Assembly: GCA_949318235.1 (NCBI GenBank)
Contig: OX439127.1
Coordinates: forward strand, 32,943,873 to 33,007,872
Reading direction: 5' to 3'
Length of the DNA stretch: 64,000 nucleotides
Source of the DNA: Ecdyonurus torrentis
Taxonomy: Eukaryota; Arthropoda; Insecta; Ephemeroptera; Heptageniidae
Of this stretch, positions 23,101 through 37,300 are shown piece after piece. The notes beneath the pieces were generated by a model. It ran no database searches, was not told the origin of the DNA, and saw nothing but the letters and a program-made list of their open reading frames with translations. Every line of letters begins with the position of its first letter. Positions within the stretch are counted from its first letter, which is position 1. Made by a program: the position numbers and the translations under genes.

Positions 23101-25320
23101 GTATTTTAGAGAAAATATTTTGTTAAAGGAATCTCTAAAATATAACACAAGATATACACACACCTATGTTTGTGTGTGGGTAGTACAAATCCCAATCTAT
23201 GTTGAAAATTAGTTTTGAATCCTAGCGCGATGTTTTTGTATTTTTTATAAGCCATAATTATGTATTTAAGCTAATATTAAGTAAAAATATTATGTTTAAT
23301 AATATTTATAATAGGCATCGCATAATACACACATCTATGTTTGTGAGCAAGCAGTGAGGGTCCTTACCGATCTTGAAATCTTGTTCTATTTCATGGCGCA
23401 ATGTTTTTGTATTTTACTTAATGCATTCATATGTTTTTTAGATCGTAAAAAGTAAAAATTTTGTGATTAAACGATCGGTAAAAACAAGCTTTACATAATA
23501 CACACACGTATGTTTGTAAGAAAGCTGTAGGCGTCCGAACCTATTAGGAAATCTCGTTTAATTCCCTGTCTTGATGTTTATGTATTTTACATAAGCAATT
23601 TATGTGTTTTTTTGACCGTAATTTAGAGAAAATATTATGTTAAAGGAATCTGTAAAATATAACACAAGATATACACACACCTATGTTTGTGTGTGGGTAG
23701 TACAAATCCCAATCTATGTTGAAAATTAGTTTTGAATCCTAGCGCGATGTTTTTGTATTTTTCATAAGCCATAATTATGTATTTAAGATAATATTAAGTA
23801 AAAATATTATGTTTAAAGAATATTTAAAATAGGAATTGCATAATACACACATCTATGTTTGTGAGCAAGCAGTGAGGGTCCCCACCGATCTTGAAATCTT
23901 GTTTTATTTCATGGCGCAATGTTTTTGTATTTTACCTAATGCATTCATATGTTTTTTAGATTGTAAAAAGTGAAAATTTTGTGATTAAACGATCGGTAAA
24001 AACAAGCTTTACATAATACACACACGTATGTTTGTAAGAAAGCTGTAGGCGTCCGAACCTATTAGGAAATCTCGTTTAATTCCCTGTCTTGATGTTTATG
24101 TATTTTACATAAGCCTTTTATGTGTTTGTTTGACCGTATTTTAGAGAAAATATTTTGTTAAAGGAATCTCTAAAATATAACACAAGATATACACACACCT
24201 ATGTTTGTGTGTGGGTAGTACAAATCCCAATCTATGTTGAAAATTAGTTTTGAATCCTAGCGCGATGTTTTTGTATTTTTTATAAGCCATAATTATGTAT
24301 TTAAGCTAATATTAAGTAAAAATATTATGTTTAATAATATTTATAATAGGCATCGCATAATACACACATCTATGTTTGTGAGCAAGCAGTGAGGGTCCTT
24401 ACCGATCTTAAAATCTTGTTTTATTTCATGGCGCAATGTTTTTGTATTTTACATAATGCATTCATATGTTTTTTAGATAGTAAAAAGTGAAAATAATGTG
24501 ATTAAACGATCGGTAAAAAAAAGCTTGACATAATACACACTCGTATGTTTGAAAGAAAGCTGTAGGCGTCCGAACCTATTAGGAAATCTCGTTTAATTCC
24601 CTGTCTTGATGTTTATGTATTTTACATAAGCAATTTATGTGTTTTTTTGACCGTAATTTAGAGAAAATATTATGTTAAAGGAATCTGTAAAATATAACAC
24701 AAGATATACACACACCTATGTTTGTGTGTGGGTAGTACAAATCCCAATCTATGTTGAAAATTAGTTTTGAATCCTAGCGCGATGTTTTTGTATTTTTCAT
24801 AAGCCATAATTATGTATTTAAGATAATATTAAGTAAAAATATTATGTTTAAAGAATATTTTAAATAGGCATTGCATAATACACACATCTATGTTTGTGAG
24901 CAAACAGTGAGGGTCCTTACCGATCTTGAAATCTTGTTTTATTTCATGGCGCAATGTTTTTGTATTTTACTTAATGCATTCATATGTTTTTTAGATCGTA
25001 AAAAGTAAAAATTTTGTGATTAAACGATCGGTAAAAACAAGCTTCACATAATACACACACGTATGTTTGTAAGAAAGCTGTAGGCGTCCGAACCTATTAG
25101 GAAATCTCGTTTAATTCCCTGTCTTGATGTTTATGTATTTTACATAAGCAATTTATGTGTTTTTTTGACCGTAATTTAGAGAAAATATTATGTTAAAGGA
25201 ATCTGTAAAATATAACACAAGATATACACACACCTATGTTTGTGTGTGGGTAGTACAAATCCCAATCTATGTTGAAAATTAGTTTTGAATCCTAGCGCGA
25301 TGTTTTTGTATTTTTCATAA

Positions 25321-28300
25321 GCCATAAATAATTATGTATTTAAGATACTATTAAGTAAATATTATTTTTAAAGAAAAATTTAAAATAGGCATCGCATAAT
25401 ACACACATTTATGTTTGTAAGCAAGCAGTGAGGGTCCCCACCGATCTTGAAATCTTGTTCTATTTCATGGCGCAATGTTTTTGTATTTTACATAATGCAT
25501 TCAATTTTTTTTAGATAGTAAAAAGTGAAAATGTTGTGATTAAACGATCGGTAAAAAAAAGCTTCACATAATACACACACGTATGTTTGTAAGAAAGCTG
25601 TAGGCGTCCGAACCTATTAGGAAATCTCGTTTAATTCCCTGTCTTGAAATTTATGTATTTTACATAAGCCTTGTATGTGTTTGTTTGACCGTATTTTAGA
25701 GAAAATATTATGTTAAAGGAATCTGTAAAATATAACACAAGATATACACACACCTATGTTTGTGTGTGGGTAGTACAAATCCCAATCTATGTTGAAAATT
25801 AGTTTTGAATCCTAGCGCGATGTTTTTGTATTTTCATAAGCCATAATTATGTATTTAAGATAATATTAAGTAAAAATATTATGTTTAAAGAATATTTAAA
25901 ATAGGAATTGCATAATACACACATCTATGTTTGTGAGCAAGCAGTGAGGGTCCCCACCGATCTTGAAATCTTGTTTTATTTCATGGCGCAATGTTTTTGT
26001 ATTTTACTTAATGCATTCATATGTTTTTTAGATCGTAAAAAGTGAAAATTTTGTGATTAAACGATCGGTAAAAACAAGCTTTACATAATACACACACGTA
26101 TGTTTGTAAGAAAGCTGTAGGCGTCCGAACCTATTAGGAAATCTCGTTTAATTCCCTGTCTTGATGTTTATGTATTTTACATAAGCCTTTTATGTGTTCG
26201 TTTGACCGTATTTTAGAGAAAATATTTTGTTAAAGGAATCTCTAAAATATAACACAAGATATACACACATCTATGTTTGTGTGTGGGTAGTACAAATCCC
26301 AATCTATGTTGAAAATTAGTTTTGAATCCTAGCGCGAAGTTTTTGTATTTTGTATAAGCCATAATTATGTATTTAAGCTAATATTAAGTAAAAATATTAT
26401 GTTTAATAATATTTATAATAGGCATCGCATAATACACACATCTATGTTTGTGAGCAAGCAGTGAGGGTCCCCACCGATCTTGAAATCTTGTTTTATTTCA
26501 TGGCACAATGTTTTTGTATTTTACATAATGCATTTATATGTTTTTAAGATAGTAAAAAGTGAAAATTTTGGGATTAAACTATTGAAAAAAAAAAGCTTCA
26601 CTTAATACACACACGTATGTTTGTAAGAAAGCTGTAGGCGTCCGAACCTATTAGGAAATCTCGTTTAATTCCCTGTCTTGATGTTTATGTATTTTACATA
26701 AGCCTTTTAAGTGTTTATTTGACCGTATTTTAGAGAAAATATTATGTTAAAGGAATCTCTAAAATATAACACAAGATATACACACACCTATGTTTGTGTG
26801 TGGGTAGTACAAATCCCAATCTATGTTGAAAAGTAGTTTTGAATCCTAGCGCGATGTTTTTGTATTTTTCATAAGCCATAATTATGTATTTAAGATAATA
26901 TTAAGTAAAAATATTATGTTTAAAGAATATTTAAAATAGGCATTGCATAATACACACATCTATGTTTGTGAGCAAACAGTGAGGGTCCCCACCGATCTTG
27001 AAATCTTGTTTTATTTCATGGCGCAATGTTTTTGTATTTTACTTAATGCATTCATATGTTTTTTAGATCGTAAAAAGTAAAAATTTTGTGATTAAACGAT
27101 CGGTAAAAACAAGCTTCACATAATACACACACGTATGTTTGTAACAAAGCTGTAGGCGTCCGAACCTATTAGGAAATCTCGTTTAATTCCCTGTCTTGAT
27201 GTTTATGTATTTTACATAAGCAATTTATGTGTTTTTTTGACCGTAATTTAGAGAAAATATTATGTTAAAGGAATCTGTAAAATATAACACAAGATATACA
27301 CACACCTATGTTTGTGTGTGGGTAGTACAAATCCCAATTTATGTTAAAAATTAGTTTTGAATCCTAGCGCGATGTTTTTGTATTTTTCATAAGCCATAAT
27401 TATGTATTTAAGATAATATTAAGTAAAAATATCATGTTTAAAGAATATTTAAAATAGGAATTGCATAATACACACATCTATGTTTGTGAGCAAGCAGTGA
27501 GGGTCCCCACCGATCTTGAAATCTTGTTTTATTTAATGGCGTAATGTTTTTGTATTTTACTTAATGCATTCATATGTTTTTTAGATCGTAAAAAGTGAAA
27601 ATTTTGTGATTAAACGATCGGTAAAAACAAGCTTTACATAATACACACACGTATGTTTGTAAGAAAGCTGTAGGCGTCCGAACCTATTAGGAAATCTCGT
27701 TTAATTCCCTGTCTTGATGTTTATGTATTTTACATAAGCCTTTTATGTGTTTGTTTGACCGTATTTTAGAGAAAATATTTTGTTAAAGGAATCTCTAAAA
27801 TATAACACAAGATATACACACACCTATGTTTGTGTGTGGGTAGTACAAATCCCAATCTATGTTGAAAATTAGTTTTGAATCCTAGCGCGATGTTTTTGTA
27901 TTTTTTATAAGCCATAATTATGTATTTAAGCTAATATTAAGTAAAAATATTATGTTTAATAATATTTATAATAGGCATCGCATAATACACACATCTATGT
28001 TTGTGAGCAAGCAGTGAGGGTCCTTACCGATCTTGAAATCTTGTTCTATTTCATGGCGCAATGTTTTTGTATTTTACTTAATGCATTCATATGTTTTTTA
28101 GATCGTAAAAAGTAAAAATTTTGTGATTAAACGATCGGTAAAAACAAGCTTTACATAATACACACACGTATGTTTGTAAGAAAGCTGTAGGCGTCCGAAC
28201 CTATTAGGAAATCTCGTTTAATTCCCTGTCTTGATGTTTATGTATTTTACATAAGCAATTTATGTGTTTTTTTGACCGTAATTTAGAGAAAATATTATGT

Positions 28301-31300
28301 TAAAGGTATCTGTAAAATATAACACAAGATATACACACACCTATGTTTGTGTGTGGGTAGTACAAATCCCAATCTATCTTGAAAATTAGTTTTGAATCCT
28401 AGCGCGATGTTTTTGTATTTTTCATAAGCCATAATTATGTATTTAAGATAATATTAAGTAAAAATATTATGTTTAAAGAATATTTAAAATAGGAATTGCA
28501 TAATACACACATCTATGTTTGTGAGCAAGCAGTGAGGGTCCCCACCGATCTTGAAATCTTGTTTTATTTCATGGCGTAATGTTTTTGTATTTTACTTAAT
28601 GCATTCATATGTTTTTTAGATCGTAAAAAGTGAAAATTTTGTGATTAAACGATCGGTAAAAACAAGCTTTACATAATACACACACGTATGTTTGTAAGAA
28701 AGCTGTAGGCGTCCGAACCTATTAGGAAATCTCGTTTAATTCCCTGTCTTGATGTTTATGTATTTTACATAAGCCTTTTATGTGTTTGTTTGACCGTATT
28801 TTAGAGAAAATATTTTGTTAAAGGAATCTCTAAAATATAACACAAGATATACACACACCTATGTTTGTGTGTGGGTAGTACAAATCCCAATCTATGTTGA
28901 AAATTAGTTTTGAATCCTAGCGCGATGTTTTTGTATTTTTCATAAGCCATAATTATGTATTTAAGATAATATTAAGTAAAAATATTATGTTTAAAGAATA
29001 TTTAAAATAGGAATTGCATAATACACACATCTATGTTTGTGAGCAAGCAGTGAGGGTCCCCACCGATCTTGAAATCTTGTTTTATTTCATGGCGCAATGT
29101 TTTTGTATTTTACTTAATGCATTCATATGTTTTTTTGATCGTAAAAAGTGAAAATTTTGTGATTAAACGATCGGTAAAAACAAGCTTTACATAATACACA
29201 CACGTATGTTTGTAAGAAAGCTGTAGGCGTCCGAACCTATTAGGAAATCTCGTTTAATTCCCTGTCTTGATGTTTATGTATTTTACATAAGCCTTTTATG
29301 TGTTTGTTTGACCGTATTTTAGAGAAAATATTTTGTTAAAGGAATCTCTAAAATATAACACAAGATATACACACACCTATGTTTGTGTGTGGGTAGTACA
29401 AATCCCAATCTATGTTGAAAATTAGTTTTGAATCCTAGCGCGATGTTTTTGTATTTTTTATAAGCCATAATTATGTATTTAAGCTAATATTAAGTAAAAA
29501 TATTATGTTTAATAATATTTATAATAGGCATCGCATAATACACACATCTATGTTTGTGAGCAAGCAGTGAGGGTCCTTACCGATCTTAAAATCTTGTTTT
29601 ATTTCATGGCGCAATGTTTTTGTATTTTACATAATGCATTCATATGTTTTTTAGATAGTAAAAAGTGAAAATAATGTGATTAAACGATCGGTAAAAAAAA
29701 GCTTGACATAATACACACTCGTATGTTTGAAAGAAAGCTGTAGGCGTCCGAACCTATTAGGAAATCTCGTTTAATTCCCTGTCTTGATGTTTATGTATTT
29801 TACATAAGCAATTTATGTGTTTTTTTGACCGTAATTTAGAGAAAATATTATGTTAAAGGAATCTGTAAAATATAACACAAGATATACACACACCTATGTT
29901 TGTGTGTGGGTAGTACAAATCCCAATCTATGTTGAAAATTAGTTTTGAATCCTAGCGCGATGTTTTTGTATTTTTCATAAGCAATAATTATGTATTTAAG
30001 ATAATATTAAGTAAAAATATTATGTTTAAAGAATATTTAAAATAGGCATTGCATAATACACACATCTATGTTTGTGAGCAAACAGTGAGGGTCCTTACCG
30101 ATCTTGAAATCTTGTTTTATTTCATGGCGCAATGTTTTTGTATTTTACCTAATGCATTCATATGTTTTTTAGATCGTAAAAAGTAAAAATTTTGTGATTA
30201 AACGATCGGTAAAAACAAGCTTCACATAATACACACACGTATGTTTGGAAGAAAGCTGTAGGCGTCTGAACCTATTAGGAAATCTCGTTAAATTCCCTGT
30301 CTTGATGTTTATGTATTTTACATAAGCAATTTATGTGTTTTTTTGACCGTAATTTAGAGAAAATATTATGTTAAAGGAATCTGTAAAATATAACACAAGA
30401 TATACACACACCTATGTTTGTGTGTGGGTAGTACAAATCCCAATCTATGTTGAAAATTAGTTTTGAATCCTAGCGCGATGTTTTTGTATTTTTCATAAGC
30501 CATAAATAATTATGTATTTAAGATACTATTAAGTAAATATTATTTTAAAGAAAAATTTAAAATAGGCATCGCATAATACACACATTTATGTTTGTAAGCA
30601 AGCAGTGAGGGTCCCCACCGATCTTGAAATCTTGTTTTATTTCATGGCGCAATGTTTTTGTATTTTACATAATGCATTCAATTTTTTTTAGATAGTAAAA
30701 AGTGAAAATGTTGTGATTAAACGATCGGTAAAAAAAAGCTTCACATAATACACACACGTATGTTTGTAAGAAAGCTGTAGGCGTCCGAACCTATTAGGAA
30801 ATCTCGTTTAATTCCCTGTCTTGAAATTTATGTATTTTACATAAGCCTTGTATGTGTTTGTTTGACCGTATTTTAGTGAAAATATTATGTTAAAGGAATC
30901 TGTAAAATATAACACAAGATATACACACACCTATGTTTGTGTGTGGGTAGTACAAATCCCAATCTATGTTGAAAATTAGTTTTGAATCCTAGCGCGATGT
31001 TTTTGTATTTTCATAAGCCATAATTATGTATTTAAGATAATATTAAGTAAAAATATTATGTTTAAAGAATATTTAAAATAGGAATTGCATAATACACACA
31101 TCTATGTTTGTGAGCAAGCAGTGAGGGTCCCCACCGATCTTGAAATCTTGTTTTATTTCATGGCGCAATGTTTTTGTATTTTACTTAATGCATTCATATG
31201 TTTTTTAGATCGTAAAAAGTGAAAATTTTGTGATTAAACGATCGGTAAAAACAAGCTTTACATAATACACACACGTATGTTTGTAAGAAAGCTGTAGGCG

Positions 31301-34300
31301 TCCGAACCTATTAGGAAATCTCGTTTAATTCCCTGTCTTGATGTTTATGTATTTTACATAAGCCTTTTATGTGTTCGTTTGACCGTATTTTAGAGAAAAT
31401 ATTTTGTTAAAGGAATCTCTAAAATATAACACAAGATATACACACACCTATGTTTGTGTGTGGGTAGTACAAATCCCAATCTATGTTGAAAATTAGTTTT
31501 GAATCCTAGCGCGATGTTTTTGTATTTTGTATAAGCCATAATTATGTATTTAAGCTAATATTAAGTAAAAATATTATGTTTAATAATATTTATAATAGGC
31601 ATCGCATAATACACACATCTATGTTTGTGAGCAAGCAGTGAGGGTCCCCACCGATCTTGAAATCTTGTTTTATTTCATGGCGCCATGTTTTTGTATTTTA
31701 CATAATGCATTCATATGTTTTTTAGATAGTAAAAAGTGAAAATATTGTGATTAAACGATCGGTAAAAAAAAGTTTCACATAATACACACTCGTATGTTTG
31801 AAAGAAAGCTGTAGGCGTCCGAACCTATTAGGAAATCTCGTTTAATTCCCTGTCTTGATGTTTATGTATTTTACATAAGCCTTGTATGTGTTTGTTTGAC
31901 CGTATTTTAGAGAAAATATTATGTTAAAGGAATCTGTAAAATATAACACAAGATATACACACACCTATGTTTGTGTGTGGGTAGTACAAATCCCAATCTA
32001 TGTTGAAAATTAGTTTTAAATCCTAGCGCGATGTTTTTGTATTTTTTATAAGCCATAATTATGTATTTAAGCTAATATTAAGTAAAAATATTATGTTTAA
32101 TAATATTTCTAATAGGCATCGCATAATACACACATCTATGTTTGTGAGCAAGCATTGAGGGTCCCCACCGATCTTGAAATCTTGTTTTGTTTCATGGCAC
32201 AATGTTTTTGTATTTTACATAATGCATTTATATGTTTTTAAGATAGTAAAAAGTGAAAATTTTGGGATTAAACTATTGAAAAAGAAAAGCTTCACTTAAT
32301 ACACACACGTATGTTTGTAAGAGAGCTGTAGGCGTCCGAACCTATTAGGAAATCTCGTTTAATTCCCTGTCTTGATGTTTATGTATTTTACATAAGCCTT
32401 TTATGTGTTTGTTTGACCGTATTTTAGAGAAAATATTATGTTAAAGGAATCTGTAAAATATAACACAAGATATACACACACCTATGTTTGTGTGTGGGTA
32501 GTACAAATCCCAATCTATGTTGAAAATTAGTTTTGAATCCTAGCGCGATGTTTTTGTATTTTTCATAAGCCATAATTATGTATTTAAGATAATATTAAGT
32601 AAAAATATTATGTTTAAAGAATATTTATAATAGGCATCGCATAATACACACATCTATGTTTGTGAGCAAGCAGTGAGGGTCCTTACCGATCTTGAAATCT
32701 TGTTTTATTTCATGGCGCAATGTTTTTGTATTTTACTTAATGCATTCATATGTTTTTTAGATCGTAAAAAGTAAAAATTTTGTGATTAAACGATCGGTAA
32801 AAACAAGCTTTACATAATACACACACGTATGTTTGTAAGAAAGCTGTAGGCGTCCGAACCTATTAGGAAATCTCGTTTAATTCCCTGTCTTGATGTTTAT
32901 GTATTTTACATAAGCAATTTATGTGTTTTTTTGACCGTAATTTAGAGAAAATATTATGTTAAAGGAATCTGTAAAATATAACACAAGATATACACACACC
33001 TATGTTTGTGTGTGGGTAGTACAAATCCCAATTTATGTTAAAAATTAGTTTTGAATCCAAGCGCGATGTTTTTGTATTTTTCATAAGCCATAATTATGTA
33101 TTTAAGATAATATTAAGTAAAAATATTATGTTTAAAGAATATTTATAATAGGCATCGCATAATACACACATCTATGTTTGTGAGCAAGCAGTGAGGGTCC
33201 TTACCGATCTTGAAATCTTGTTTTATTTCATGGCGCAATGTTTTTGTATTTTACTTAATGCATTCATATGTTTTTTAGATAGTAAAAAGTGAAAATATTG
33301 TGATTAAACGATCGGTAAAAAAAAGTTTCACATAATACACACTCGTATGTTTGAAAGAAAGCTGTAGGCGTCCGAACCTATTAGGAAATCTCGTTTAATT
33401 CCCTGTCTTGATGTTTATGTATTTTACATAAGCCTTGTATGTGTTTGTTTGACCGTATTTTAGAGAAAATATTATGTTAAAGGAATCTGTAAAATATAAC
33501 ACAAGATATACACACACCTATGTTTGTGTGTGGGTAGTACAAATCCCAATCTATGTTGAAAATTAGTTTTGAATCCTAGCGCGATGTTTTTGTATTTTTC
33601 ATAAGCCATAATTATGTATTTAAGATAATATTAAGTAAAAATATTATGTTTAAAGAATATTTAAAATAGGAATTGCATAATACACACATCTATGTTTGTG
33701 AGCAAGCAGTGAGGGTCCCCACCGATCTTGAAATCTTGTTTTATTTCATGGCGTAATGTTTTTGTATTTTACTTAATGCATTCATATGTTTTTTAGATCG
33801 TAAAAAGTGAAAATTTTGTGATTAAACGATCGGTAAAAACAAGCTTTACATAATACACACACGTATGTTTGTAAGAAAGCTGTAGGCGTCCGAACCTATT
33901 AGGAAATCTCGTTTAATTCCCTGTCTTGATGTTTATGTATTTTACATAAGCCTTTTATGTGTTTGTTTGACCGTATTTTAGAGAAAATATTTTGTTAAAG
34001 GAATCTCTAAAATATAACACAAGATATACACACACCTATGTTTGTGTGTGGGTAGTACAAATCCCAATCTATGTTGAAAATTAGTTTTGAATCCTAGCGC
34101 GATGTTTTTGTATTTTTTATAAGCAATAATTATGTATTTAAGCTAATATTAAGTAAAAATATTATGTTTAATAATATTTATAATAGGCATCGCATAATAC
34201 ACACATCTATGTTTGTGAGCAAGCAGTGAGGGTCCTTACCGATCTTGAAATCTTGTTCTATTTCATGGCGCAATGTTTTTGTATTTTACTTAATGCATTC

Positions 34301-37300
34301 ATATGTTTTTTAGATCGTAAAAAGTAAAAATTTTGTGATTAAACGATCGGTAAAAACAAGCTTTACATAATACACACACGTATGTTTGTAAGAAAGCTGT
34401 AGGCGTCCGAACCTATTAGGAAATCTCGTTTAATTCCCTGTCTTGATGTTTATGTATTTTACATAAGCAATTTATGTGTTTTTTTGACCGTAATTTAGAG
34501 AAAATATTATGTTAAAGGAATCTGTAAAATATAACACAAGATATACACACACCTATGTTTGTGTGTGGGTAGTACAAATCCCAATCTATGTTGAAAATTA
34601 GTTTTGAATCCTAGCGCGATGTTTTTGTATTTTTCATAAGCCATAATTATGTATTTAAGATAATATTAAGTAAAAATATTATGTTTAAAGAATATTTAAA
34701 ATAGGAATTGCATAATACACACATCTATGTTTGTGAGCAAGCAGTGAGGGTCCCCACCGATCTTGAAATCTTGTTTTATTTCATGGCGCAATGTTTTTGT
34801 ATTTTACTTAATGCATTCATATGTTTTTTAGATCGTAAAAAGTGAAAATTTTGTGATTAAACGATCGGTAAAAACAAGCTTTACATAATACACACACGTA
34901 TGTTTGTAAGAAAGCTGTAGGCGTCCGAACCTATTAGGAAATCTCGTTTAATTCCCTGTCTTGATGTTTATGTATTTTACATAAGCCTTTTATGTGTTTG
35001 TTTGACCGTATTTTAGAGAAAATATTTTGTTAAAGGAATCTCTAAAATATAACACAAGATATACACACACCTATGTTTGTGTGTGGGTAGTACAAATCCC
35101 AATCTATGTTGAAAATTAGTTTTGAATCCTAGCGCGATGTTTTTGTATTTTTTATAAGCCATAATTATGTATTTAAGCTAATATTAAGTAAAAATATTAT
35201 GTTTAATAATATTTATAATAGGCATCGCATAATACACACATCTATGTTTGTGAGCAAGCAGTGAGGGTCCTTACCGATCTTAAAATCTTGTTTTATTTCA
35301 TGGCGCAATGTTTTTGTATTTTACATAATGCATTCATATTTTTTTTAGATAGTAAAAAGTGAAAATAATGTGATTAAACGATCGGTAAAAAAAAGCTTGA
35401 CATAATACACACTCGTATGTTTGAAAGAAAGCTGTAGGCGTCCGAACCTATTAGGAAATCTCGTTTAATTCCCTGTCTTGATGTTTATGTATTTTACATA
35501 AGCCTTGTATGTGTTTGTTTGACCGTAATTTAGAGAAAATATTATGTTAAAGGAATCTGTAAAATATAACACAAGATATACACACACCTATGTTTGTGTG
35601 TGGGTAGTACAAATCCCAATCTATGTTGAAAATTAGTTTTGAATCCTAGCGCGATGTTTTTGTATTTTTCATAAGCCATAATTATGTATTTAAGATAATA
35701 TTAAGTAAAAATATTATGTTTAAAGAATATTTAAAATAGGCATTGCATAATACACACATCTATGTTTGTGAGCAAACAGTGAGGGTCCTTACCGATCTTG
35801 AAATCTTGTTTTATTTCATGGCGCAATGTTTTTGTATTTTACTTAATGCATTCATATGTTTTTTAGATCGTAAAAAGTAAAAATTTTGTGATTAAACGAT
35901 CGGTAAAAACAAGCTTCACATAATACACACACGTATGTTTGTAAGAAAGCTGTAGGCGTCCGAACCTATTAGGAAATCTCGTTTAATTCCCTGTCTTGAT
36001 GTTTATGTATTTTACATAAGCAATTTATGTGTTTTTTTGACCGTAATTTAGAGAAAATATTATGTTAAAGGAATCTGTAAAATATAACACAAGATATACA
36101 CACACCTATGTTTGTGTGTGGGTAGTACAAATCCCAATCTATGTTGAAAATTAGTTTTGAATCCTAGCGCGATGTTTTTGTATTTTTCATAAGCCATAAA
36201 TAATTATGTATTTAAGATACTATTAAGTAAATATTATTTTTAAAGAAAAATTTAAAATAGGCATCGCATAATACACACATTTATGTTTGTAAGCAAGCAG
36301 TGAGGGTCCCCACCGATCTTGAAATCTTGTTCTATTTCATGGCGCAATGTTTTTGTATTTTACATAATGCATTCAATTTTTTTTAGATAGTAAAAAGTGA
36401 AAATGTTGTGATTAAACGATCGGTAAAAAAAAGCTTCACATAATACACACACGTATGTTTGTAAGAAAGCTGTAGGCGTCCGAACCTATTAGGAAATCTC
36501 GTTTAATTCCCTGTCTTGAAATTTATGTATTTTACATAAGCCTTGTATGTGTTTGTTTGACCGTATTTTAGAGAAAATATTATGTTAAAGGAATCTGTAA
36601 AATATAACACAAGATATACACACACCTATGTTTGTGTGTGGGTAGTACAAATCCCAATCTATGTTGAAAATTAGTTTTGAATCCTAGCGCGATGTTTTTG
36701 TATTTTCATAAGCCATAATTATGTATTTAAGATAATATTAAGTAAAAATATTATGTTTAAAGAATATTTAAAATAGGAATTGCATAATACACACATCTAT
36801 GTTTGTGAGCAAGCAGTGAGGGTCCCCACCGATCTTGAAATCTTGTTTTATTTCATGGCGCAATGTTTTTGTATTTTACTTAATGCATTCATATGTTTTT
36901 TAGATCGTAAAAAGTGAAAATTTTGTGATTAAACGATCGGTAAAAACAAGCTTTACATAATACACACACGTATGTTTGTAAGAAAGCTGTAGGCGTCCGA
37001 ACCTATTAGGAAATCTCGTTTAATTCCCTGTCTTGATGTTTATGTATTTTACATAAGCATTTTATGTGTTCGTTTGACCGTATTTTAGAGAAAATATTTT
37101 GTTAAAGGAATCTCTAAAATATAACACAAGATATACACACACCTATGTTTGTGTGTGGGTAGTACAAATCCCAATCTATGTTGAAAATTAGTTTTGAATC
37201 CTAGCGCGATGTTTTTGTATTTTTCATAAGCCATAATTATGTATTTAAGATAATATTAAGTAAAAATATTATGTTTAAAGAATATTTAAAATAGGCATTG